Made by a program: the position numbers and the translations under genes
From: Epiperipatus broadwayi
Taxonomy: Eukaryota; Onychophora; Udeonychophora; Euonychophora; Peripatidae
Direction: 5' to 3'
Assembly (NCBI GenBank): GCA_028023455.1
Contig: JAQFVV010012394.1
Location: 31,776,885 to 31,840,884, forward strand
DNA length: 64,000 bases
Shown: positions 1-10,406 of the stretch, piece after piece
Layout of the letters: each line of letters opens with the position of its first letter
Position numbering within the stretch: position 1 is the first letter of the stretch
Notes under the pieces: model-generated
Database searches by the model: none
What the model saw: only the letters and a program-made list of their open reading frames with translations
Told to the model about the DNA's origin: nothing

Positions 1-365
1 ATTCCTATCTAGTGCCTACTCATCCAAACACCCCCAGATTAGTTTCTAACTTGTGGCTTTCATCAGTGGGAAGCCTTGGATTTGGGAGCACTGCACCTGG
101 ATCTTAGGATCTAATGCAACCCCCTCCCAGCAGCTCCATTTTTTACCTATTTGATTAAATATAAAGCTAGGAGCCCAAGCTGAAACACCATAATGTTTCC
201 AACTCAAGCTCATTCACTTGCGTAATCATATAGATTTGAACTCAGTTCAGCATCTATACGTTTTGGTGCCTAGTTTTTCAAAAACCACAGCCACCATTAT
301 CCTATGGGCAGGATAGGTACAAAACCATCCAAACATCACATGGTTATCATTTCATATGCTAACAC
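1..365 (+). repeat. Family A repeat, partial copy at window edge
   Basis: This segment matches the second part of the roughly 450-base monomer seen at 38516-39238 and 60916-62692. Shared landmarks in order are a 'tagtgcctactcatcca' block, 'agtttctaacttgtggcttt', 'gatcttaggatctaatgcaa', 'gaactcagttcag' and 'ataaccac/aaaaccacagccaccat', ending near the 'aaacatcacatggt' motif that starts the next monomer. The first part of the monomer lies outside the window. It carries no coding potential. Confidence 0.8.
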
Positions 366-1499
366 ATGCTTACAATTCTCAAGTTGACCATATGCTTTTT
401 AAAAAAGTCTATATTGTTCATTCATTTTATATGCCTAATCTAAGAATGGTTTGATATGTAATTATGAATTGTATAGTATCACATCTAACAAGTTCAAAAA
501 TAAATTCATTGTTTTTATGATCTAGCTATAATATTTTTAAAATTTTACTGAGCATCTAATCTTTCTAAAATCTTTATACTGCATTAGTTGGATGTCCAAA
601 TCTTACTTCCATAAAATAAAATTAGATAAAGTAACAGACCTATATACAGTTAACTTAGTTATAGTAATTATTTTCCAGTAATGAGATAACTCATTAAAAA
701 CAGTAGAGGCACATCGGAGTTTGTGTTATAGCTGAACATCTAATTCCAACTTTCTTCTTATAAACTATAATGATGTTTTAACTGGTTTATTGACTTACAG
801 TGGTTAAGTGTCTGACTGTAAAGTTCTCCATCAATTTCAGCATTGGAACTTCCGCCTGCCCGAACTTTTTAGGAACTCTTGCGTAATAAAGTCATCCAAC
901 TATTTTTGATTACATTCTACTATTATTAAGGAAACATTTCTTTAATAATCAATTCAAGTCTGTACATCCTGCTACAGAAATATCTTAAGAGTATTTTACT
1001 ACTTTGAAATACGGGAATACTTATAGGTGGAACTTAAAAGGTGTTTATATCCCCGAACTATTTATTATTTTTCATTTTCGTTATGGAATTTTCTCATTTC
1101 AAAAATTAATTTAAGAGATATTCTGAAGTACTAATTTTATATTACTTTTTTCTCTATTTTACCCTTTCTCGATTTAGATTATTATTATTATTAATTAAAA
1201 TGTATTTACCTTCTGGTAATATAACTTGAAATATTGATTCAAAATCTACGAAGAGTATTTTTTTTTTGCTTAAAGTTTTTTAAATGTATTTTCTATTAAT
1301 ATAGTCAATACAATTTTACTTTTAATCCTGTAATCATCATCTAATTTAATAACTAATTAGTCTTTAATGTGTCAGACATGATTGTAAACATGAACTCTAT
1401 ATTACAATGTATATTTTACTTTTTGTGCAAAAAGATTATTTTGAAAAAAAAAAAAATTATTACTATTAAAAAATAACTGAAACACAGGCTTATTATATA
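366..1499. other. AT-rich stretch without recognised features
   Basis: Only short homopolymer runs and a brief ATT run near 1180 are visible. I see no reading frame or repeat shared with the rest of the window. Confidence 0.6.
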
Positions 1500-1640
1500 C
1501 CTGTGTCTATGATTGCTGGTTTAGCATGAAATACGTATATTGGTGATTATATATCTTTTCAGCATATATGTGCTTGAGTGTATCAGTGTTATTAGATAGA
1601 GTGGAGAGTGGTGGGTCATGTGAAAGTCTGTGCTCATATA
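1500..1640 (+). repeat. Family B' repeat fragment
   Basis: A 'ggtttagcatgaaata' block is followed by a 'gtgtatcagtgttattagat' block and a 'gtgaaagtctgtgctcatat' end. The same order occurs at 39925-40010, and more weakly at 29370-29515. The first part overlaps the family B core, so B' looks like a B variant with a different 3' end. Confidence 0.6.
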
Positions 1641-2812
1641 TCCTATATTACTATTAAAAAAGTATTATATTTCTAAAAAAAAAAAATGACTAAAAATAAA
1701 GTTCACTACGATCAGCCAATTATATTTTTATTTTAATTTTTTAGCTTTATTCTAAAGAATTTTAGGTAGACTAAAGAGGCTTTTCTGATTGAATATAACG
1801 CATTTGTGGGGAAAAGTTTTTTTTAATTTTTTGTTCTTGTTTTACCCTCCTATTTAAGAATAATTTAAACCCACATTTACCAATCAATAATTGTAATAGC
1901 TATTTTATGTTAGCTTTAGACATATCTTAATTCTATTCAGAATCCCTTCTGCCCAGAAATCTTTTAATTAATGCGCATTTAAATACCGGATCATGTGTGT
2001 CGCAGTCAGATGTGTCAAATACAGCAGCATATGGCACTCCATATGAATAAGAGTTCAAATACTTAATTCTGGTATTAAAGTTTTAATCAGAAAAAAATTG
2101 TTATTGTTTTTACATTGCTTGAAAACGGATTTAAATATTTATTAATAACACAACAAACTATCGTCAACATTTTTTTATCTACATTGTTTAGCAAGGAAAC
2201 AATACCTAGATTTAAATGAAAGGATAGAACATCCATCAGACATCTTTCTGGGTGATATACACAAAAGTATGGTCCTATACGCAGTTTTTATTTAAATGTT
2301 CAAATTAGTTGTCTATCTGGAGCTTGCCATTTTTTTGAAATTTATCAAAACTGTACTAACTTTGTCTATTCTACTATTTGTTTTGAGGTTAGCTAGAGTT
2401 TCATCAAGTTGATAGTATACAAGCTTTACCATGTAATTCTTATAAAGCGATTTTTTCCTCGTAATTGTAAATACTATTTATTTGTTCACCTTTGTTGTTG
2501 TTAATTTAATTGGTTCAAAAATCAAATTATAATTTTTCACTGCGACTTATATAATAAATCTAGGAAACTTCAGCACCTCTCCTTCTATAGGTAAAGAGAT
2601 CTATGATTTATTTTTATTGCATATTGAAACTATGTATTTTAAAACTAAACACTAGAATTTACAGTTTTCAATATATCAATATATACATTTTAGCTATATT
2701 GCAAGATTGCTACAAGCTATAAGCTAGCTGTAGTATTATTTACTTATTAATTTATATATTGGTAGGTTGAAAATTGTAGAATTATTTCCAGTGTTTTGTA
2801 TTAAAAACATTA
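1641..2812. other. AT-rich stretch without recognised features
   Basis: There are short A and T runs only. Nothing coding or repeated was recognised. Confidence 0.6.
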
Positions 2813-3900
2813 CTGATCCACTGCAGATTGAAGATCTTTCCAAGTTCAATCACCTCCAATTTCTAGCTCTTTTTTTCTATATGACACCAGCATAGTTAGT
2901 ATTTTGTTCATCTCATGTGTGGTCTCTTTCAAAGCTTTTACAAACTCTTGGGACCAGTTTAAGACATCATCTACTCATCTATTATCATCTCTTCTAGATA
3001 TATGTCCAGCCTAACTTCATTTTGGTCTCTTTAATTATTTCAATAGTGCCAATAATAACTGTTTGTTGTATCACCCATATATTTTGTTTCTGATCTCTTC
3101 TTGTTATTTCTAACATGTTTCTCTTCATACTTAGCTAAGTTGTCTGAAAGCTCTGTATTGTTTCTGTAATATCTTCCCTAGTTTCAAATACATATGCAAA
3201 ATCTCTAAAATACATTTTTTTAAAGGCATATGCATATTTGTTTTTACTATTAAGCTATATCTATCAAATACAATCCAACCAATTTTAATTTTATGGTTAA
3301 TTTCATCTACACTAATAATGCAATAGGTATTTGTAATTATTACCTTCTTCTAATTTAAGATTATTAACCTTTATTTTTTCTTTTGAGAAAATCCATTGAA
3401 GATTACTTTAGTCTTTTTAATATTTATTTTTAGTCCTACTTTCTTACTTTCATTTGATAACTTTTGCAACATTTTCTAAAGCTTTAAAGCATTGTGTGCA
3501 AAATAAAATGCATCATCTACGAAATGTAGATGACTTAAATAATCTCCATTTACGTTTACTTCCTTAGTTTCTCATTTTAATCCAATAAAATACTTTTTTG
3601 TAAAACCACTGTAAAATGTGATCTGGAATCAATTTGTCCTCCACACTTTTTAATACTTATTTTCTCAATATTAATATGTAACCTAATCAATGCTGTTGCA
3701 TTTTGATAATACTCTTTAAAATATGACAGCACCCAGGGTCTATCTATATCTTGATGATCCAGTGCTCTATATCACTTTAGAAATGCTTACCCAATCAAAT
3801 GTTTTTTCATAATCGACAAATCCAAAACAAAATGGTAACTCATATTTATTGTTCGTTTTATATAACTTCTCTCAAATCCCCTATATTTACAATTAAGCTC
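2813..3900 (-). pseudogene. Decayed RTE-like LINE, reverse transcriptase and C-terminal part
   Basis: Read on the minus strand this is the 3' half of a non-LTR retrotransposon. Near 3800-3835 it gives FGFVDYEKTFDW, matching the RT motif that carries the first catalytic aspartate. Near 3500-3545 it gives HLHFVDDAFYFAHNA, matching the F-x-D-D motif of the RT active site. Further downstream come a 'KTKMKLGWTYI' type block and a 3' end like those at 41430-41755 and 52620-53300. Stops and frameshifts interrupt the frame throughout, so no product is expected. An intact element would copy its own RNA into the genome by target-primed reverse transcription. The class call rests on resemblance to RTE-type endonuclease-reverse transcriptases known from many invertebrates. 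The endonuclease part is missing, which fits 5' truncation. Confidence 0.8.
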
Positions 3901-4149
3901 CAGGTAATGAAGAATCCCCATATTTCAAATTCTACACATTAAGCCTGCATCCATCCATCTTCTATGTATTTAAATGGATAAGGTCCTATATATGAGAGGT
4001 CAGAGTGACTTGAGGTCAACATCGACATAACAAAAATATTGGCATCATCATAGGATTTGGGCAGTCCATCATTAGATTTTCAATGGTATGGGTGGCTGAA
4101 GAGTTGGAGGTTTGAGTAGATTGAAGCCTGTCTATTGAAGTATGTGAAG

Positions 4150-4280
4150 TGTGGGAGATGATAATCTGGACCAACTGATGAGTGCTGATTCAGCATGAAA
4201 TACTGTATTGATGATTATTTATCTTTTCTACATATGTGTGGTCATGTGTATAAGTGATATGGATACTGGATAATTGAAGA
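4150..4280 (+). repeat. Family B/B' repeat fragment
   Basis: The segment contains 'ccaactgatgagtgctg', 'ttcagcatgaaatac' and a 'tatcttttctacatatgtg' block, in the same order as full family B copies such as 40185-40495. Both ends are missing or diverged. Confidence 0.65.
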
Positions 4281-5042
4281 TGTAATTAGATACAGTGAAG
4301 TTTGCAACTCTACTGTGTTTAGAAAAACCAGTAATAATACCTATATAAAAGTAGGCATACATATGTTTTATGATTTAAATATTTTAAATGATTTATAATA
4401 TGCAGAATATTAATTTTATTTATGCATTTTTTATAAAGTAAATATAGCAAAGTTTTAATTATATTGAATTTTTATTTATATAAATTTATTAGAAAAAAAA
4501 AATACATTTACATTTCTCTTTGGAGTATCAAACGAATATATAAACTGCTTGGAGAAAAGGGGATTTCCCCAAGATTCCATATGAGTTGTTTATCAGAATT
4601 TACTTTTATGTGTATATGGATATTTTGATTGTTTAATGGTTGTGTGATAAATTAGGATCTGTTATTGCCCCCATCATCATAGGTTATACATTAGCATGAC
4701 TGCTATAATATGTAAAAAAAAAAAAAAAAAACTAAGCACCCCACAGCAACATACATTTCAGAATAACATTCTTTGTCAAATGTCTTGGAGCATTACCAAT
4801 AATCCATAAAAATATGAGCCACATCCAAAATTATATTAATATGAAATGAATAATGGCATGGTATTTAAATAGTAGATACTTAATTGTTTCAAAATAACTC
4901 ATAATACATATGCAATGTTTCTTCTTCTCTTTACACAATGTTCTGTGTTCCTTATCTTCTCTATGAAGTATTAGAATTTCTAATCTTTCTTTTGCATTGC
5001 CTCCAATATTTAACATCAACCATTTTGTTTTAGTCTCTTTTT
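4281..5042. other. AT-rich stretch without recognised features
   Basis: An A run of about 18 bases lies near 4714-4731. Short open frames here have no recognisable similarity. Confidence 0.6.
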
Positions 5043-5331
5043 TGCAATGCATTATACACTTGTTTTATTATCATAATGATTTTCATTGCCCCAGCAATTG
5101 TCTTCAGATCTTTTACTTCTAAACTAACCCAATTTTCCACTGTTCAATCATTTTTCTTTATTCACTTTGTTACAATGTATTATACACTTATCTTATTATC
5201 ATATCAGTTTCAATTCCTCCCACAATCTTCTTCAGATCTTTTACTTCTAAACTTAGGTAAACGAAACCATTATGATAGTAAAACAAGTGTATAATGTATT
5301 GTACAAAAGTGAATAAAGAAAAGTGATTGAT
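5043..5331. repeat. Small palindrome with an extra direct copy of one arm
   Basis: Arms at 5145-5219 and 5255-5329 are reverse complements with a 35-base loop and few mismatches. A third, direct copy of much of the left arm and loop lies at 5046-5130. It shares 'cagatcttttacttctaaac' with the loop edge. The structure resembles a foldback or MITE-like element that suffered a partial tandem duplication. No coding content was seen. Confidence 0.75.
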
Positions 5332-6770
5332 ATTACCATTGTTTCAAAATAAATGATGAGATAAGTTATTGTTAAAATGCATATATGTATATAAATTGTT
5401 AAGCTGCTTCTGAAATGTTCAGGTAATATGGCCAAGCCATGGTAAAAAGTATTTTATGCACATGCATGATAATTGGAGCTGATATCTTTTCAAGTTTACT
5501 TACATTGAATTAAAGAAGGCTCAACCCTTTTATTAAATTTATATCATGTGTACTTTTGTTATATATAACTATTTGTGATCTTGAGTATTAACTTCATTTT
5601 AAAAGTCATACAACCAATTTGCTATTTTACTTTTTCTTTTGCTTGAATTATTAAATTGCTATTGTTAAATAAAGACTAGCAATTCTTTTTATTCTTTGGT
5701 TCAACTTGTGTGTATATATATATATAGTGCAAGTGAGATTTTAATATTAGATTATACAAGATGGGTTCTTGTAAGTTATAATCAGATTTGAACTGATGAA
5801 ATGGGAATTTGAGAATAAAGGAATAATTTAATGAAGCAAGCATCTATTTATTAATAAGGCCTGCTCTTTTACTATAAATTAGAAGTATAGAGTTGGTCGA
5901 ACTTCACATACTTTATATATGATCATATAAACAGCAAGCAAGTACTTGAGAGAAAAAAATGGCTTCATTAAAGTTGAATGCCTCTATGAGTGATTAATTA
6001 TTGGAATCTGTAACAATGGTAGGGCACCATTAGTTATAGTTCTCTTACTAAATAATTAAAAAGATGTTTTTCAATTACATAATGTTGCATTAACATGTTG
6101 CTATAAATATATCAGTTTCAATACATGTATACAAAATTGATTGATTACATACATTCCTGCTTGGTTATTATCTAAGGAATACATAGTTTCAATGGGGTTT
6201 GAAAACTATAATTGACTATTTGTTAGTCTGCTTTCAGAGTAGGTTATACTTACCTGTTTATTGAAGTTTATTTAAACTGTTTTGAATTAATAATCACACT
6301 CTCATTAGTGAAGTTGCAATCTTTAATGTTTATATAAACATATTAAGCCATAGATAAAGATGAATATTCACCTTTATTGTGAAAAGAAAGTTGCCTTGAT
6401 AAACATATTGAGATTATTGATTAAGTGTTCATTGCTTTCATGAATTTACATATATATATATAATTAGGAGATGATAATGTCCATAAAATAGAAATAAACT
6501 TTAACCTTTGATGTTACCAAGAAGTTATCAAATATTACTAATTGACAATTCCTGAGACTAAGCAAGTTTTTCTCATAAACCTATAATTTCTCTTTTGTTG
6601 GGGGCTTTTGTTGAAGTAAAAAGGATCTTCTTTTATTTCAAACTCAAGTTTTTTTTATGAATTTAAACTCATAAAGCTATTTTTAGAGGTGAGAGAATGG
6701 ATATTATCTTCTCATTTTTATTCATTATTATACTAACTATCCATAGAAACATTTCTGAGATATATATATA
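5332..6770. other. AT-rich stretch left of the giant palindrome
   Basis: Short TA microsatellites occur near 5713-5726, 6451-6462 and 6759-6770. The last directly abuts the palindrome edge. No gene or shared repeat was recognised. Confidence 0.6.
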
Positions 6771-7040
6771 TGTTTTTACATGGGATAGATGAGGATTTTG
6801 CCATCACCACCCCAGGTATGACTATGATCAACCTCTCTTTTTGCAACCACTTTCTACTCCCCCTATCCCATTATAGTATATATATAATATACTTATATAT
6901 ATCCCATTATAGTATATATATAATAACTTGGACAGCTATAACAATGCATGAAACATTTATTTTTTAGTCACCATATAAAAACTAATCAATCATGATATGG
7001 GAATTGAATGATAAATGTTTCACACACTATATATATATAT

Positions 7041-7592
7041 TGTAACGGGATATATATATGCATTACATTTAAATTCTAATATGTAATGTTTTGTAAATAT
7101 CTAATACTGAATTAAAAACACAAATGTTCAAAATGCACAAATAACGAATAATTAATTTATAAATGTTTGATTTAAATATTAAAATAAGCTTTAAAAAAAT
7201 TATAGAATCGAAACAAAGATTCTAATCTTTAAATAAAGTATAAAATAAAAACCTTTTTTAATAATAGCGAAGATTTTTTAATATAAAAATTACAAACAGA
7301 TCCTTTGGACAAAATGACCATTAAAAAAATGATTACAAAATAGATAAGAGTTCCTGCCCAGAGATAGAGACACAGATCTCAGTGGAAAACCCAAAATCTA
7401 CTTGGCCACAAACTGAATTAACCAATAAAATAGAGATATGGAATATGTTTGATGAATCCTGCATTCCAGAGATAAGGTGCCTGAGGACTATAAAAAGAAA
7501 ATCCAAAACAATAATTAATTAGAGAGAGAATTAGAATTTTGAATTCATTTCGTTGTTGCTGAAAAATTAAAATAAATATTGTCACTGTTACC
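7041..7592 (+). mobile_element. Possible solo-LTR-like segment in left arm
   Basis: This segment opens with TGTAACGGGATA and closes with CACTGTTACC, giving an imperfect TGTAAC...GTTAC(A) pair of the kind seen at many LTR ends. Inside are a TATA-like CTATAAAAAG (7488-7497) and an AATAAA (7571-7576) in the order expected of an LTR. The same segment occurs inverted in the right arm at about 11112-11667. No adjacent primer-binding site or gag-pol frame was found, so this is weak. Confidence 0.25.
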
Positions 7593-8271
7593 AAAAAAAT
7601 GTAATCTGTTTCATCATGCTTCCTTCAGTGCGGCTGGCCGAAGGCAGCTTTCATCTCCACGGATCCTGTCTTCATAAATCGTCATAAGTCTTCATAGATC
7701 TTTGTCACAAAGGAATGAGCTCAGACAAAGGAAAGTATAATTTATAAATAATTGAAATATGAAATATAAACTCTTAAATGTAAAATCTTCGAACTTTATT
7801 TGTTTCTAAAAATGAACTATAAACTTTTTCCTGAACAAACCTGAACTTTATCTTTTATAAACTTTGCCATTTTAAACTCTGATCAAAAGTTAACATAATC
7901 TTTTAAAATATATATCTTTATTATTCATGTTTAATATCTTTTTGTAATGGGGTGGGGGTTTGCTATTGCAAACGAATTTAAAGATGAAAATACTTATCGT
8001 TATTTGTGCATGATTGAATTTAAAAAAAAAGAAAAGTAGGTTAAATAATATTTGTAGTAAGAAAATAAGTTAAATATAATGCTCATTTTAAAATGATTCT
8101 AAAACCTAAAACTAAAGATTTTTTTTTTATAATTAAATTAATAAAATGATTTAAATGTTAGTTGAGTGTAGATGGCTGCTAGACTCATTTAAATATGTTA
8201 GTTTTAAAGGGGTTTTTGATTTCAGACTGTTTCTTAGTTGTGTCAATGCTGGTGGAGAGATATATGGATGT

Positions 8272-8727
8272 TTATATCAATGTAATGTGAAGTGTGTTAG
8301 CACCTAGGGTGACGAGTCCAACTGAATGCATGACCCCAAAGAGGTAGTCATATTGTTGAAATGGATGCAGACATATTTCCTGCACCATTGACCCATTCCA
8401 GCTCTATGGATTGAGAAGATAAGTCGGCAAGATAAGACCACTCTCCCATCCATACGTAGCGTTTTCTCTTTATATTACATGCATGATTCCTTCGCCAGAT
8501 AAAAGTACATTCCTATACTGGTTGAAACTCATGTTTTCTCCAATAATATCATGCTGTTCAGATGCACATTCCTGTCTGCATGATTCTATGCTAACATGTT
8601 CACATTGCATTGGTTGCTGATATATATCTGGAAGCGAGTGTTGGTGTGGCTGCAGACTTTTAGCCTGGAATCAAATGTTTGAAAGTCTTTCAGTGCATCA
8701 TCTGGGTAGCTCATCTATACTCAACAT
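8272..8727 (-). pseudogene. Decayed frame of unknown identity, left-arm copy
   Basis: This is the reverse-complement partner of the frame at 9951-10406 and has exactly the same length, 456 bases, with no indel between the copies. Starting from an ATG at 8727, the frame has one extra TGA (codon 10) that is CGA in the other arm. It shares the stops at codon 19, at the codon ending at 8470, and further on. I do not recognise the family. The stop density is well below what random sequence of this AT content would give, which suggests former coding DNA. Pure chance remains possible. Confidence 0.35.
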
Positions 8728-8929
8728 TTCTAAGATTAAAAATAAAAGTTAAAACAAATAATAATAAATAATAATGAAACAAACATAATTTTTTTTATAT
8801 AATTATTTTTCAAATTTGTGTGTCGTCACTTATATATATACATAAATAAAATTTTTGTGTTATTAATACTGACAGTGATTGCTTTTGTTATTCTTTATTA
8901 TTAAAAGAAATATGTTTAATAAATGTTTT

Positions 8930-9165
8930 AAACCTCTGCTACTTCATGAGCTAGTGATTTGGCCTGGCGGTCGTGATCTTAACAGCGCGTATCTGTCTAC
9001 ATTATAAATTTTCTAGGTTCAAATGGGCTAGTGGCGCCCTCGTATGGCAAATATGGTAAGACTGGTAAATATCACTATTGTTTCCTGACCATTATAAAAT
9101 GGCTGCCCAGCATGTGGCATGATATTCATTAACCACGAGTACCCTGAAAATTAGAAAAAAAAAAG
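8930..9165 (+). mobile_element. Possible tRNA-derived SINE segment in palindrome arm
   Basis: The segment has an A-box-like 'tggcctggcggtcg' near 8961 and a B-box-like 'aggttcaaatgg' near 9016, with a spacing that suits a tRNA-derived promoter. An A-rich run follows at about 9154-9164. The right arm has 'ggtttgaatgg' at the same place; both are one transition away from a canonical GGTTCGA core. The 3' part lies in the unique centre of the palindrome. Confidence 0.35.
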
Positions 9166-9588
9166 GTTATGCCAGTAAAAAAAAAAGTTTTTTTAAAATG
9201 AATTGTTGTTTATATTTTAAAGCTGTAGAATATAATGTAGATGTAAAAGTACTGCCAGAATGTATATTGCACACATATGCATGCATTCACGTAAGAAAGA
9301 AAACTTATGAAATATATTTAAAAAGTAAGTTTAGGAAATAGTGTGAAGAGCACCCTAAACATCAGAATAGTTATAGTAAGAATAAGTTAGGATAAGATGG
9401 CACTGTCAGGTATAAAAATGATCATTAAGTAACTTTAATAGTTAAAAAAGAAAATGAATGATTTAGTAATTAAAGATATGCCCACGAAAGAAAAAAAAAA
9501 GAACTTTAACGCATTATTATTGCCAATTAGTATTAACTCTAACTAAAGTCTTTTTTTTATCATGTCTTTAAATAAGTTCGGTAATATA
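9101..9588. other. Unique centre (loop) of the giant palindrome
   Basis: These 488 bases have no reverse-complement partner in the palindrome. They contain A-rich runs near 9154-9164, 9176-9186 and 9491-9500, and no convincing frame. A unique centre of this size could be the original spacer of an inverted duplication or a later asymmetric deletion. Confidence 0.7.
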
Positions 9589-9604
9589 ATTTTATAACAA
9601 TCAG

Positions 9605-9765
9605 GAAACTATAGTGATATTTACCAATCTTACCATATCTGTCATACGAGGGCGCCACTAGGCCATTCAAACCTAGAAAATTTATAATGTAGACAGATAT
9701 GCGCTGTTAAGATCACGACCGCCAGCCCAAGTCACTAGCTCATGAAGTAGCAGAGGTTTAAAACA
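9605..9765 (-). mobile_element. Right-arm copy of the possible tRNA-derived SINE
   Basis: This is the reverse complement of 8930-9095. On the minus strand the A-box-like region is 'ttgggctggcggtcg' and the B-box-like region is 'aggtttgaatgg'. It contains the shared 'agtggcgccctcgtatg' block. Confidence 0.35.
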
Positions 9766-9950
9766 TATTTCTTTTAATAATAAAGCATAACAAAAGCAAT
9801 CACTGTCAGTATTAATAACACAAAAATTTTATTTACGTATATATATAAGTGACGACACACAAATTTGAAAAATAATTATATAAAAAAAATTATGTTTGTT
9901 TCATTATTATTTATTATTATTTGTTTTAACTTTTATTTTTAATCTTAGAA

Positions 9951-10406
9951 ATGTTGAGTATAGATGAGCTACCCAGACGATGCACTGAAAGACTTTCAAA
10001 CATTTGATTCCAGGCTAAAAGTCTGCAGCCACACCAACGCTCGCTTCCAGATATATATCAGCAACCAATGCAATGTGAACATGTTAGCATAGAATCACGC
10101 AGACAGGAATGTGCATCTGAACAGCATGATATTATTGGAGAAAACATGAGTTTCAACCAGTATAGGAATGTACTTCTATCTGGCGAAGGAATCATGCATG
10201 TAATATAAAGAGAAAATGCTACATATGGATGGGAGAGTGGTCTTATCTTGCCGACTTATCTTCTCAATCCATAGAGCTGGAATGGGTCAATGGCGCAGGA
10301 AATACATCTGTGTCCATTTCAACAATATGACTACCTCTTTGGGGTCATGCATTCAGTTGGACTCATCATCCTAGGTGCTAACACACTTCACATTACATTG
10401 ATATAA
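9951..10406 (+). pseudogene. Decayed frame of unknown identity, right-arm copy
   Basis: From an ATG at 9951 a single frame runs to a TAA at 10404, interrupted only by TGA at 10005, TAA at 10206 and TAG at 10272. The longest clear stretch is 66 codons (10008-10205). Directly upstream, 'ttttatttttaatcttag' ends at 9948 and looks like a pyrimidine-rich 3' splice site. The inferred protein contains an ENMSFNQYRNVLLSGEG block and later a YDYLFGVMHSVGLIILG block; I do not recognise either. Comparison with the left-arm copy shows 13 substitutions in 456 bases, all transitions, mostly at CpG sites. The frame points outward from the palindrome centre in both arms. Whether it was ever translated is an inference. 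Confidence 0.4.
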
